A stretch of 64,000 bases of DNA, taken from NCBI GenBank assembly GCA_016124805.1, contig WGND01000011.1:124001-188000 (forward strand), written 5' to 3'. A model generated the notes under the pieces. That model made no database searches and was not told where the DNA came from. It saw nothing but the letters and a program-made list of their open reading frames with translations. The DNA comes from Hyphomicrobiales bacterium. GTDB lineage: Bacteria; Pseudomonadota; Alphaproteobacteria; Parvibaculales; Parvibaculaceae. Position numbers and translations under genes: made by a program. Positions 9,360 through 17,616 of this stretch are shown one piece after another; position 1 is the stretch's first letter; every line of letters begins with the position of its first letter.

Positions 9360-11237
9360 CTAGAATCCATAATACCAGGGAGCGAAGAAAGAATAGGCCA
9401 GCCAGATCAGAATGACGAGAGGCGATCCTGCTTTTACGAAATCCCTGAAGGTATAGTGGCCCGGGCCCATGACAAGAAGATTGGTCTGATAGCCCATGGG
9501 GGTCGCAAAAGAGCAGTTTGCAGCGAAGATGACACCATAGACGAAGGGCATGGGGTCGAGATGCAGTTCGCGGGCTGTGGAAATGGCAATCGGCGTCAAA
9601 AGCACGGCCGTGGCGTTGTTGGAAAGCACATTGGTGATGACAGCGCCGACCAGAAAGAGCGCCGACATGATGGCGGCGGCCCCGTAATAGGCGAAAGTGC
9701 TTACAGTGGCTGAGGCGATAGCCTGGGCCCCACCTGTCGTCTCCAGCGCCGTGGAAAGGGCGATGGTGGCCCCGACCATCAGGAAAATACGCCTGTCGAT
9801 GGCCTGGGTCGCCTGTCGGATATTCAAAACGCCTGCCCCGATGGCTGCCGCTGCCGCGAGCACGGCCATGACTTCGATGGGTACGCCGCCGGCCAGCACA
9901 CCGACAATCATCAGCCCGAAAATGGCAAGGGCGCGTCGGGCCTTGCGGGGATCGGGCAAGTCGGTGGCGGACCATTCCAGCAGGAAGATGTCGCGGTTGT
10001 GGCGGAGCGCCTGCAACTGGCCGCGCTTGCCAAGGATCAGCAGCACGTCACCAGCTTCGAGGCGGATATCATCCAGCCGTGTGCGGATCATGCGGCTGCG
10101 ACGCTGAATGCCGATGACGATGCATCCGGTTGCGGTGCGGAAGGCAATCTGTTCGACAGTCTGACCGACCATGCGTGAAGCGGGCGCGACAACGGCTTCG
10201 ACGATGGTCAACTCGCCGGCAGGTTTTGCAGGCCCCTCCGTTTCGGCCCCTTCGGCAAAGCGTTCTTCGAGCATGCTCTCGAAAATCTTGTCGCCCGAAC
10301 GCAGGGCTTCTGTCAGCGTCTGACGTGTGGCCGCAACGATGATCTCATCACCCGGACGCAGCTCCACATCCTCGAATGGCGGCAGAATGGCATGCTCTCC
10401 GCGCTGGATCATGCGAACGGTCATGTCCTTGAGCGGCGGGAACAGGCCCGAGGCGGATTTGGCACCGACGAGGGGATTGCCGAATGTCACGCCGATCTGG
10501 GCAATATATTGCTTGCCGGACTTGCCGTCGCTCGCAGGCGCGGAACCGGCGATTTCACTCGTGGGACCCGCGCGCTCCGGCAGCAGCCGCGGCGCAACGA
10601 AAATCGAATAGGTCAGACCGATGGATGCCAGAAAAAGACCCGGAACGACAAAGTCAAAAATCTGGATGGCGGGCAGACCTGCATGAATGACCACACCGCC
10701 TGCGAGCAGGTTGGTGGATGAACCGATCAAGGTGGTCATGCCCCCAAGGATGGAAACATAGCTGAGTGGCATCATGACCTTGCCGGGATGTATTTGCAGG
10801 CGTGTGGCAAGCGTGGCCAGCACCGGAATGAACATCACCGCGACGGGCGTGTTGTTGAGAAAGGCGCTCACCAGCGCAATGATGATGAAGGTCGTGATGA
10901 TCGTGGCTTGTGGCGCACGCACGCCGTAATCCGCGATCAGCTTGGCAGGCCCATCCAGCGCACCTGTCTGGAACATGCCTTCGCCCACAACCAGCAAGGC
11001 AAGGACGGCTATCAGGGCGGGATTGGCAAAGCCCTGAAGGAGTGCGGATGTGGAGAGCAGGTTCTTGCCGTCCGGGCCAAGGACCGGAAAGAGAAAGAAG
11101 AAAACGAGCAGGGTAGAAAGGATGACCAGCGAGGTCATTTCCAGCGTGATGTCGTCACGGCTGTAGAGAAACACGGCACCAATGATAAGGCTGAAAACAG
11201 CCCACATTTGCCACACTTCGACTGACATCACGCTCAT
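9360..11237 (-). CDS. SLC13-family permease with two TrkA-C domains
   Basis: A 625-residue membrane protein of the divalent-anion:sodium symporter family. N-terminal helices occupy roughly residues 8-200, two soluble TrkA-C (RCK_C) domains about residues 215-410, and a second helical block follows to the end. Family sequence marks include FLNNTPVAVMF near residue 125, SSTNLLAGG near residue 180 and VLSNNATAVLLTP in the second half. The substrate is probably an anion such as sulfate or a dicarboxylate; it cannot be read from the sequence. Two start codons, 11237 and 11228, are in frame. It is likely cotranscribed with bpt. Confidence 0.88.
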   Translation of the reverse strand: MSVMSVEVWQMWAVFSLIIGAVFLYSRDDITLEMTSLVILSTLLVFFFLFPVLGPDGKNLLSTSALLQGFANPALIAVLALLVVGEGMFQTGALDGPAKLIADYGVRAPQATIITTFIIIALVSAFLNNTPVAVMFIPVLATLATRLQIHPGKVMMPLSYVSILGGMTTLIGSSTNLLAGGVVIHAGLPAIQIFDFVVPGLFLASIGLTYSIFVAPRLLPERAGPTSEIAGSAPASDGKSGKQYIAQIGVTFGNPLVGAKSASGLFPPLKDMTVRMIQRGEHAILPPFEDVELRPGDEIIVAATRQTLTEALRSGDKIFESMLEERFAEGAETEGPAKPAGELTIVEAVVAPASRMVGQTVEQIAFRTATGCIVIGIQRRSRMIRTRLDDIRLEAGDVLLILGKRGQLQALRHNRDIFLLEWSATDLPDPRKARRALAIFGLMIVGVLAGGVPIEVMAVLAAAAAIGAGVLNIRQATQAIDRRIFLMVGATIALSTALETTGGAQAIASATVSTFAYYGAAAIMSALFLVGAVITNVLSNNATAVLLTPIAISTARELHLDPMPFVYGVIFAANCSFATPMGYQTNLLVMGPGHYTFRDFVKAGSPLVILIWLAYSFFAPWYYGF

Positions 11238-11296
11238 GGCAAACAGCTTTTTCTGAAAGTTGGGAGGGTGCTAAGCAGAACAGGTTTGCTTGTCGT

Positions 11297-11794
11297 TCAA
11301 AGATGGCTGTCCGTCCGGATGACCACAGTGCCGCACAGATAGTCGTGCAGAAATCTGCGCCGACGATTGAAGAAGGGCACGAGCAATATCAGAACCGTTC
11401 CGATTGCGACAGAAAAATAGAAAATCACGGCCTGAAGGGCAGCCTGCACATAGCTGGGCCGATAACCGTCCCAGGTGCGAAGCTCGATGCCCTGCCAGCG
11501 CATGCCGGGCGTTGCCGAAGCCGGACCACCAACAAATAATGTGAAATAGCCCAGCGCAATGAGCCAGCCAAGGGCGGCGCCGGGCCAGAGAAGCCCGAAT
11601 GTCAGGATGCCCAGAACAAGGAAGACAAGCGAGAAGGCGAAAGTGATGACGAGCAGCACCACAAGGTCGGCCAAAAATGCGAAAGCTCGCGCGGCAATCA
11701 CGCCGTCAAAAGCACCCTTGGGCCAGTCAAAACCCGCCTGGCGCGGCATCACACTGGACAGGCTGTTGTCTGTTCCCGGCATCTGATGCTTCAT
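11297..11794 (-). CDS. RDD-family membrane protein
   Basis: A 165-residue membrane protein with an N-terminal soluble stretch and three or so hydrophobic segments. The defining region is ARAFAFLADLVVLLVITFAF near residue 35, with the aspartate of the RDD motif but the first Arg-Asp pair altered (FLADL). The C-terminus has a conserved FNRRRRFLHDYLCGTVVI block, typical of the family. RDD proteins are of unknown function; some are linked to ion transport. In several alphaproteobacteria the gene lies near bpt, which fits here although the SLC13 gene separates them. An alternative ATG 12 bases in is possible. Confidence 0.82.
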   Translation of the reverse strand: MKHQMPGTDNSLSSVMPRQAGFDWPKGAFDGVIAARAFAFLADLVVLLVITFAFSLVFLVLGILTFGLLWPGAALGWLIALGYFTLFVGGPASATPGMRWQGIELRTWDGYRPSYVQAALQAVIFYFSVAIGTVLILLVPFFNRRRRFLHDYLCGTVVIRTDSHL

Positions 11795-11848
11795 CCCCTA
11801 GTGAATCGAAGCATTACAAATAGGGACTTGGTGATATTTCTGCAAGGC

Positions 11849-12781
11849 TCAGGGTGTCAGGCCCGGCGGCGTGACGGGAGCTTCACGCAGCAGCACAATG
11901 GCCAGTCGGCGATTGGCTGACATATAGGGGTCTTCAGGGAAAAGTGGCTCTGTGTCCGCCTTGCCCACGACCTGATAGATGCGGTCGCGCTGGATACCGG
12001 CATTTTCGATGATACGGCGTGCGGCATTGGCGCGGTCTGCGGTCAGTTCCCAGTTTGAATAGCCCGGTGCGCCGCGATAAGGCACGGCGTCGGTGTGGCC
12101 GGAAATGCTGATCCGGTTGGGCAGGGTCAGCAGGATTTTCGCGACTGTTTGAAGCAACTGGCGGGTACGCTCATAGGGTTCGGCATGGCCAGACGGGAAC
12201 ATGGCGCGACCATCTTCATCCACGAGCTGGATGCGCAAACCTTCTGGCGTCTGGTCGATCAGAATGTTCTTGGACATTTCAGCGAGGTCGGGATTTTCCT
12301 CAATGGCCTGACGGATGCTTTCAGCGGCGCTGCGGAAATTCATGTCATCGCGTGACATACCGGTGGCGCTGGTGCCGTCGGCGACTTTCTGCATGCTCTG
12401 TGTGCCGTTGGAATTGCCGTCGCTGCTGCTTGAAACCTTGCGATCCTGCGTGTCGGGATTTTTTGTCGGATCGGGGATGGAGACGTTCTTGGAAATCTGG
12501 GGCGCGGAGCCCGGCATGCGGGCGCCTTCCTGATCGAAAGCCGTACCGCCCATCACGCCATTGGCACCGCTGGTGGAGCGGCTCACATTGGCGGGCGCAA
12601 AATAGTCAGCCAGACCCTGTTTCTGTTCGGGTGTCGTCATGCTGATGAGCCACATCAGCAGAAAGAAGGCCATCATGGCCGTCACGAAGTCGGCATAGGC
12701 AATCTTCCAGGCACCGCCATGATGCACATGGGCCGCCTTCTTGATCTTCTTGTAGATGATGGGGGCTTCGTTGCTGGCCAT
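11849..12781 (-). CDS. motB: Flagellar motor stator protein MotB
   Basis: MotB anchors the stator to peptidoglycan and carries the proton-binding aspartate. The 310-residue protein has one membrane helix near residues 28-46, and the essential Asp is in AYADFVTAMMAFF. A Ser/Asn-rich linker follows (about residues 75-140), then an OmpA-like domain with the peptidoglycan-binding pattern ISGHTDAVPY and NWELTADRANAARR. The motA stop is 21 bases upstream. No other flagellar gene is in the window, so the stator pair is genomically separate here. Confidence 0.95.
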   Translation of the reverse strand: MASNEAPIIYKKIKKAAHVHHGGAWKIAYADFVTAMMAFFLLMWLISMTTPEQKQGLADYFAPANVSRSTSGANGVMGGTAFDQEGARMPGSAPQISKNVSIPDPTKNPDTQDRKVSSSSDGNSNGTQSMQKVADGTSATGMSRDDMNFRSAAESIRQAIEENPDLAEMSKNILIDQTPEGLRIQLVDEDGRAMFPSGHAEPYERTRQLLQTVAKILLTLPNRISISGHTDAVPYRGAPGYSNWELTADRANAARRIIENAGIQRDRIYQVVGKADTEPLFPEDPYMSANRRLAIVLLREAPVTPPGLTP

Positions 12782-12802
12782 TTAATAGATCTACTTCGCG
12801 CG

Positions 12803-13669
12803 TCAGGATGTGGCGGGTGTGAGTGTGCTGGTTGAGGCTTCAACCTCTGCAAATGTCGGACGAACATCCGTCATCAGGGCCTTGCGGGCGAATTCGATGG
12901 AGACGGCAGGTGCGTAGCCGGCCATATGGGCCAGAAGACCCGCCTTCATCGAGAGATAGAATTTTGACTCCGCCTCATAGATTGAGCGAAGGGACTGCGC
13001 CATGGGCGCAAAGAAACCGTAAGCCACGAAGACGCCAAGGAAGGTCCCCACAAGCGCGCCGCCAATGAGATGGCCGAGCACTTCGGGGGGCTGGTCGATG
13101 GAGCCCATGGTCTTGATCACGCCCAGCACGGCGGCGACGATACCCAGAGCCGGCGTGCCGTCGGCAAGGGCCTGAATGGCGCCGACCATCTGTTCACGTT
13201 CCTGATGGTGGGTTTCGAGTTCTTCGTCCATCAACGTATCGAGCTCATGGGCATTTTCGGTGCCCAGCGTGATCATGCGCAGATAGTCGCACATGAATTC
13301 GACAGCGTGATGGTCTTTGGCAAAACGGGGGAACTGGGCGAAGAGGGATGACTCTTTGGGATTTTCTACATGGGCTTCCAGCGCCAGATTGCCTTTGCTC
13401 TTGGCAAGCTTGTAGAGCGTGTACTGAAGTCCCAGAAGTTCCAGATAGGCGGATTTGTCGTAGCGCGACCCGCGAAGCAGCGTGCCGAAGACACCCCCAA
13501 CACCCTTGAGAACAGCAGGGGGATTGCCGATGACGAAGGCGCCGATTGCCGCGCCGAGAATGATCACGGCCTCAAAGGGCTGGAACAGCACTTCAAGATG
13601 CGCACCCATGGCGGCATAACCGCCAAAGACGCTGACCAACACTACAATAATGCCCACCACAAGCCGCAT
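12803..13669 (-). CDS. motA: Flagellar motor stator protein MotA
   Basis: MotA forms the proton channel with MotB and presses on FliG to turn the rotor. The 288-residue protein has four membrane helices, with the cytoplasmic loop between helices 2 and 3. The conserved region TPALGIVAAVLGVIKTMG includes a functionally important proline, and a second one lies in GFFAPMAQS. The cytoplasmic loop contains acidic and basic residues for FliG contact. It is the first gene of a motA-motB pair and diverges from the flavin reductase gene across a 256-base gap. Confidence 0.95.
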   Translation of the reverse strand: MRLVVGIIVVLVSVFGGYAAMGAHLEVLFQPFEAVIILGAAIGAFVIGNPPAVLKGVGGVFGTLLRGSRYDKSAYLELLGLQYTLYKLAKSKGNLALEAHVENPKESSLFAQFPRFAKDHHAVEFMCDYLRMITLGTENAHELDTLMDEELETHHQEREQMVGAIQALADGTPALGIVAAVLGVIKTMGSIDQPPEVLGHLIGGALVGTFLGVFVAYGFFAPMAQSLRSIYEAESKFYLSMKAGLLAHMAGYAPAVSIEFARKALMTDVRPTFAEVEASTSTLTPATS

Positions 13670-13925
13670 TACTCAAACTTCCCACTTTAAGTATCTGGGC
13701 CCGCGATAATGCAGAGCACCCCACCTGAGGGTCATTCTCGTCCGAGGCGTGTTAACAGCGGGTTTAACTATGATGATTTGCGCAAATTTAAGCGGTTTTG
13801 CGTGTTTAGGCGGTTGCGTCCTGCCGGAAGCGGGGCCTAGATCAGGCTGAGCTGCCCCGAAACCGGTGATTCGGGGCGGTTTTCATTGTCCGGGTAATGA
13901 TTTCAGGTGAATTGGAGTGCTCCAT
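13670..13925. promoter_or_regulatory. Divergent intergenic region, motA / flavin reductase
   Basis: The 256 bases contain no credible gene. A strong hairpin lies at 13854-13878: arms GCCCCGAA and TTCGGGGC, loop ACCGGTGA, followed by GGTTTTCATT. It looks like a plus-strand terminator or leader hairpin just ahead of the flavin reductase gene. The region also holds a TTAACAGCGGGTTTAAC repeat near 13750-13766. No promoter could be assigned with confidence, and no FMN riboswitch signature was found. Confidence 0.45.
13854..13885 (+). terminator. Terminator-like hairpin upstream of flavin reductase gene
   Basis: A perfect 8-base stem (GCCCCGAA / TTCGGGGC) with an 8-base loop is followed by GGTTTTCATT. 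It ends about 40 bases before the ATG of the flavin reductase gene. With no upstream plus-strand gene for 9 kb, it may act on a leader transcript or on readthrough. Confidence 0.45.
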
Positions 13926-14408
13926 ATGGATGAGGTAATCGACACAAGGCGACTGCGCAATGCACTGGGCTGCTTTGCGACGGGTGTGGCCATTGTGACG
14001 ACCAAGTCCGCCGGGCAGGCGCCCATGGGGCTGACGATCAATTCATTTTCGTCTGTTTCGCTGGAACCGCCACTTGTCCTGTGGTGCCTGGACAAGAGCT
14101 CGGAGACCTTGCCGGCTTTCACCGCCGCTTCGCATTTTGTCATCAACATTCTGCGTGAAGAGCATCAGGCGCTCTCCAACCGTTTTTCACAGCGCGGGCA
14201 TCACCGGCTTGACGATGTTGATGTGTTGATCGGCACACATGGCATTCCAGCGCTGCGCGAGGCGCTGGCACATTTTGAATGTGCTATCGAGGCCCAGCAT
14301 GATGCCGGCGATCATGTGATCCTTGTTGGTCGTGTTGTTGCATTTGATTATGCCGAAGAGGGCGCGCCGCTTCTTTATTACCGCGGGAAATATGCCGAGG
14401 TCGGCTGA
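13926..14408 (+). CDS. Flavin reductase family protein (FMN-binding split barrel)
   Basis: A 160-residue protein of the flavin reductase-like family, which supplies reduced FMN or FAD to monooxygenases using NAD(P)H. The typical start RLRNALGCFATGVAIVTT is followed by PMGLTINSFSSVSLEPPLVLWCL and a C-terminal DHVILVGRVVAFDY...PLLYYRGKYAEV. A GGAG ribosome-binding site precedes the ATG at 13926. No partner oxygenase gene is nearby. The gene converges with the MarR gene, 22 bases apart. Confidence 0.9.
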   Translation: MDEVIDTRRLRNALGCFATGVAIVTTKSAGQAPMGLTINSFSSVSLEPPLVLWCLDKSSETLPAFTAASHFVINILREEHQALSNRFSQRGHHRLDDVDVLIGTHGIPALREALAHFECAIEAQHDAGDHVILVGRVVAFDYAEEGAPLLYYRGKYAEVG

Positions 14409-14430
14409 CGGTCCAGTTTAACGGACCAGT

Positions 14431-14928
14431 TTATTTGCCTTCCGTTTTTGCCATATCGGCCTTGTCGAGATTCTCGAGATTGTCGCGCATCCGCGACATG
14501 CAACGGATCATGGCAACATAGTCTTCACGTGCAATCTGATTGATGGCAGCGGTGTGAATTTCTTCAAAGCTGTCCCGCCCGATATGCAGATTATCCAGAA
14601 CGATTTTTGTCAGGCAGATGCGTTTGGCGCGTCCGTCATTGGGATGTGCGCGCCGTTCCAGATAGCCGAGTGCGACGAGCTCGTTCACCGCCGTGCCGAC
14701 CGAGACCTTGTGAAGACCCAGGCGATGGGCCAGTTCGGTCTGGGTTTGGCCGTCCTTTTCCACAAGCTCAAAAATCAGCCTGTTGTGGGTTCTTGTCAGA
14801 CCCATGCGGCGGTCATAGAGCTTGCCCAGCAATGTCCCCACTTCCGTAATCAGCGTTGCAAAATGTCCGGGCGACAGCGCATCCGGAGGGAGGTCGGTTC
14901 TGGTTTCTTGTGCAGGGGTGGGCAGCAT
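14431..14928 (-). CDS. MarR-family transcriptional regulator
   Basis: A 165-residue winged-helix regulator. The recognition region is QTELAHRLGLHKVSVGTAVNELVALGYLERR near residues 78-108, followed by the wing HPNDGRAKRICLT. MarR proteins usually bind palindromes as dimers and release DNA on ligand binding. It is divergent from the exbB operon, and an inverted repeat overlaps that operon's candidate promoter (14972-15015), so it may repress the exbB operon and itself. The ligand cannot be inferred. Confidence 0.88.
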   Translation of the reverse strand: MLPTPAQETRTDLPPDALSPGHFATLITEVGTLLGKLYDRRMGLTRTHNRLIFELVEKDGQTQTELAHRLGLHKVSVGTAVNELVALGYLERRAHPNDGRAKRICLTKIVLDNLHIGRDSFEEIHTAAINQIAREDYVAMIRCMSRMRDNLENLDKADMAKTEGK

Positions 14929-14971
14929 CCGGAGTTTCCTGGAAATTTCATGTCGCCGCTGATGAGGCTTC

Positions 14972-15015
14972 TTGACCTATTGTAAAAGTGGTGATTTAGT
15001 AAAGATAACTTACTA
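14972..15015 (+). promoter_or_regulatory. Candidate exbB promoter with overlapping MarR-type operator
   Basis: TTGACC at 14972-14977 and TTTAGT at 14995-15000 are spaced by 17 bases, a plausible sigma-70 promoter. An inverted repeat, TAGTAA-7 bases-TTACTA, spans 14997-15015, overlapping the -10 and the predicted start of transcription. This is where a repressor would bind, and the divergent MarR gene is the obvious candidate. Confidence 0.5.
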
Positions 15016-15075
15016 TAAAAAAATAACTGGCACCAGTTTGTCCGCGATAAGCGGCTGTGCCAAGGGGAGGAATGA

Positions 15076-15816
15076 ATGGCTGAGGAATCCATCGGGGCTG
15101 CGTCGGGCTCTGTCACGGAAGGGGCTGCGGCTGTTATCGGACAGTCGACGGAACCCTGGTTTGCGCTGGGGCCGCTGCTCGACAAGGGTGGCATCATCGT
15201 TGCCATTCTGCTTGTGCTGTCCGTCATCTCTGCCGCCATCATCATCATGAAGGTGGTGCAGTTCTGGTCGCTTGGTCTGTCGCGCCGCAGCTTTGTCGAG
15301 CCTGCCGTTGACAAGATTGAGGCCGGTGATGCGGCTGGCGCGCTTGCCCTGCTTGAGAAGCACAAGACCCCGCTCGCCCGCGCCATGGCGGCAGGGGTGC
15401 GCGCCAAGGCGCGTGGTGATCTCCGCGATGAGGATGTGGCTGCTGAAATTGCGCGTGTGGGGGCCATTGAGCTTGGCAGCATGCAGCGATATTTCCGCTG
15501 GCTTGAGATGATCGGCAATATTGCCCCGCTGCTTGGTCTGCTCGGGACCGTGATCGGCATGATCCAGGCTTTCCAGCGGCTGGAACAGTCAGGCGCCAAG
15601 GTGGACCCGGCACTGCTTTCCGGCGGCATCTGGCAGGCCTTGCTGACGACGGCTGTCGGTCTTGTCGTGGCGCTCCCCGCGATTGCCGTGCTGAACCTCT
15701 TTGAGGGTCGGGTCGATCAGACACGTCTTTCCATGCGTGATGCATCTGCCCGCGTTCTGGCAGCGCTGCATGCGCGGCCTCACGCTTCGCGCGGCACGGC
15801 CCAGGCCGCCGATTAG
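15076..15816 (+). CDS. exbB: MotA/TolQ/ExbB proton channel family protein
   Basis: The proton-channel subunit of an ExbB-ExbD-TonB-type energy transducer. The 246-residue protein has a first membrane helix near residues 36-58, a cytoplasmic loop, and two further helices with the family motif LEMIGNIAPLLGLLGTVIGMIQAF near residue 140, then ALLTTAVGLVVALPAIAVLN. A strong AGGGGAGG site precedes the ATG. The first gene of a four-gene operon, with exbD starting 29 bases after its stop. TolQ is excluded because no tolR, tolA, tolB or pal follows. Confidence 0.9.
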   Translation: MAEESIGAASGSVTEGAAAVIGQSTEPWFALGPLLDKGGIIVAILLVLSVISAAIIIMKVVQFWSLGLSRRSFVEPAVDKIEAGDAAGALALLEKHKTPLARAMAAGVRAKARGDLRDEDVAAEIARVGAIELGSMQRYFRWLEMIGNIAPLLGLLGTVIGMIQAFQRLEQSGAKVDPALLSGGIWQALLTTAVGLVVALPAIAVLNLFEGRVDQTRLSMRDASARVLAALHARPHASRGTAQAAD

Positions 15817-15845
15817 GCTCGCAAGGCGAGGCGAAAGGCCCCGGC

Positions 15846-16253
15846 ATGTTTGAAGAACCTATCCGAAAACGAAATCTCTTCAGTCTGACACCCCTTATCG
15901 ATGTGGTGTTTCAGCTGCTGATTTTTTTCATGCTGACAACGAGCTTCCTGCAGTCCCAGACATTAACCGTGGTGACGCCGGCGGAAAGCAAGACACAGCT
16001 GCCCGAAGATTCCCGAGTCGTTGAGATATGGCTGATGGGCAATGGCAGCATGAAAGTGGCCGGCAAACCGACTTCGCCTGAGACGCTTTCCGATGACCTG
16101 AAGCAGGCCGTCGGTACCCGCAAAGACATCACGGTGACGATTCTTGCCGAAAACGGGTCAAAGACCCAGGCGCTCATTCAGGCGATCGAAGCAGCGCGCG
16201 GCAGCGGGGCGGCTTCTGTCGGCACAGCCCGTGTGGAGAAGCTTGAGCGATGA
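15846..16253 (+). CDS. exbD: ExbD/TolR family protein, first copy
   Basis: The 135-residue protein has one N-terminal membrane helix, with the proton-carrying aspartate in FSLTPLIDVVFQLLIFFML, then a periplasmic domain. This is the usual ExbD layout. The second exbD copy overlaps its end by four bases (ATGA). The two copies differ considerably in sequence, so the complex may be heteromeric. Confidence 0.9.
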   Translation: MFEEPIRKRNLFSLTPLIDVVFQLLIFFMLTTSFLQSQTLTVVTPAESKTQLPEDSRVVEIWLMGNGSMKVAGKPTSPETLSDDLKQAVGTRKDITVTILAENGSKTQALIQAIEAARGSGAASVGTARVEKLER

Positions 16254-16654
16254 TTGAATTTGACGAACCCACGCCGCGCAGGCCTTTTGAGACCATGGTG
16301 CCGCTCATCAATGTGGTCTTCCTGCTGCTCATTTTTTTCCTGCTCGCGGGCACCATGCAACCCGGTGAAGATGTCGATGTGACTCTGCCCTCCGGTCAGG
16401 TGGATGACCGGGATACGCAGCAGCCTCTGACCATCATTGTCGAGAAGGACGGGTTTGTCTGGCTTGGAAAGAGTGTTGTTGATCCCGCGCTTTCAGGCTA
16501 CCGGATCGGCGACTATATCAAAACGAGCAATGCCGTTGCTGTCGCCATCAAGTCCGATGCGCAGGCTCCGGCGGAGTCCGTTCTTCGGCTGATGGAAGAG
16601 CTGCGCAAGGCGGGTGTGAAGCAGGTGACAATTCTGACGGAGCCTGCAGGATGA
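16250..16654 (+). CDS. exbD: ExbD/TolR family protein, second copy
   Basis: A second ExbD, 134 residues. The membrane segment is MVPLINVVFLLLIFFLLAG: the position equal to the proton-carrying Asp of ExbD reads Asn (PLINVVF against PLIDVVF in the first copy). The periplasmic domain keeps the family fold pattern. Overlaps both neighbours by four bases (ATGA), so expression is probably coupled. The Asn substitution suggests this copy may not carry protons itself. Confidence 0.85.
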   Translation: MIEFDEPTPRRPFETMVPLINVVFLLLIFFLLAGTMQPGEDVDVTLPSGQVDDRDTQQPLTIIVEKDGFVWLGKSVVDPALSGYRIGDYIKTSNAVAVAIKSDAQAPAESVLRLMEELRKAGVKQVTILTEPAG

Positions 16655-17520
16655 GCACAACAGTGATTTCCGGCTGGCCCAGCAACCCAAGCAATAAAGA
16701 CAGCAATGAACCTGCTCCTCAGCGCCTGGGACTCTTCATTCTCGTTTCGCTGGCGATTCACGCGCTGCTCTATTTTGGCGGCTATCTGGAAGGTGGTATT
16801 TTTGGCGGCCCCGGACCTGGCGGGGGCGACTCTGTCACGTTCCAGCTGGCCGCTGGTCCGGCGCAGGATCGTCGTGCGGCGCCGCCTGCGCCCAAGAAGA
16901 TTGCCGAACCTGTGAAGCCCAAACCGGTTGCCAAGCCCGAGCCGAAACCTGAAGTGGCCGTGCGCAAATCCAAAAAGCCGATTGAGCCGCCCAAGGAAGA
17001 AGTGAAACCTGAGGCGGTGGAAGAAACCCCACCCCAGACAGCGACAGCAGGCGGTGGCCTTGAGGGCGGCACAGGTGGTGGCGCCGGTGGTGATGCCGCA
17101 GAGACTATCCTCAACCGCAAGGGCAATGCCATGACAGGTGGACAGATACTGTCACGCATTTCCGGCAAGACATTTCATCTGGAAATGGGACGTGTCGATC
17201 TGGAGGGCGGGAACCGCCTTATCAATACGGTGATTCAGCTCAATCCGGATGGCAGTTCCAAGGTGACACTGACACATTATTTTGCGCAGACCTATCATGG
17301 CCAATATTCGTCGACACGATCCGAGTCGGGATCGGGCCAATGGATGATTGAAGGCAACAAGTGGTGCCATCGGTCCAAGATCATTCAGTACAATACCAAG
17401 GACTGCTACGACATCACCTCTGACGGGCCGACGCTGCGCCTCTATTACGCCGATTGCGGTATGGAATCCTCGACCTATTGCCAGACCGGGCGGCTGGCGG
17501 CGATAGGCGAGGTGCGTTAA
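16651..17520 (+). CDS. TonB-like N-terminus fused to a four-cysteine periplasmic domain
   Basis: The 289-residue protein begins like TonB: a single membrane helix near residues 25-46 (LFILVSLAIHALLYFGGYL), a Pro/Lys/Glu-rich rod about residues 70-125 and a Gly-rich spacer at about 128-150. The C-terminal domain is not TonB. It contains ILSRISGKTFHLEM, a GQWMIEGNKWCHRSK block and four cysteines at about 239, 252, 269 and 277. The layout (GxW, then WC, then CY, then LRLYY) resembles small secreted domains such as DUF995-type proteins. It takes the TonB position in the operon and is probably driven by the ExbB/ExbD complex. The target is unknown. Confidence 0.7.
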   Translation: MSTTVISGWPSNPSNKDSNEPAPQRLGLFILVSLAIHALLYFGGYLEGGIFGGPGPGGGDSVTFQLAAGPAQDRRAAPPAPKKIAEPVKPKPVAKPEPKPEVAVRKSKKPIEPPKEEVKPEAVEETPPQTATAGGGLEGGTGGGAGGDAAETILNRKGNAMTGGQILSRISGKTFHLEMGRVDLEGGNRLINTVIQLNPDGSSKVTLTHYFAQTYHGQYSSTRSESGSGQWMIEGNKWCHRSKIIQYNTKDCYDITSDGPTLRLYYADCGMESSTYCQTGRLAAIGEVR

Positions 17521-17574
17521 TCCATCTGTCTACTGACTTTATCGTTCGGGTGATGTTTTTGCCTTTCGACGGTC

Positions 17575-17606
17575 GGGCCTGCTACATTGCAGGCCCTTTC
17601 GTTTTT
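17575..17606 (+). terminator. Rho-independent terminator of the exbB operon
   Basis: Perfect 8-base stem GGGCCTGC / GCAGGCCC with a TACATT loop, followed by TTTCGTTTTT. It closes the exbB-exbD-exbD-tonB-like operon and ends only 10 bases before the next ATG. A weak promoter (TTGCCT, 18 bases, TACATT) overlaps the hairpin, with the -10 element in the loop. Confidence 0.75.
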
Positions 17607-17616
17607 GAGGCCTCAT

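Noticed and set aside
13700-13925. FMN riboswitch upstream of the flavin reductase gene
   Set aside because: The hairpin is present, but the conserved multi-branched RFN sequence blocks are absent.
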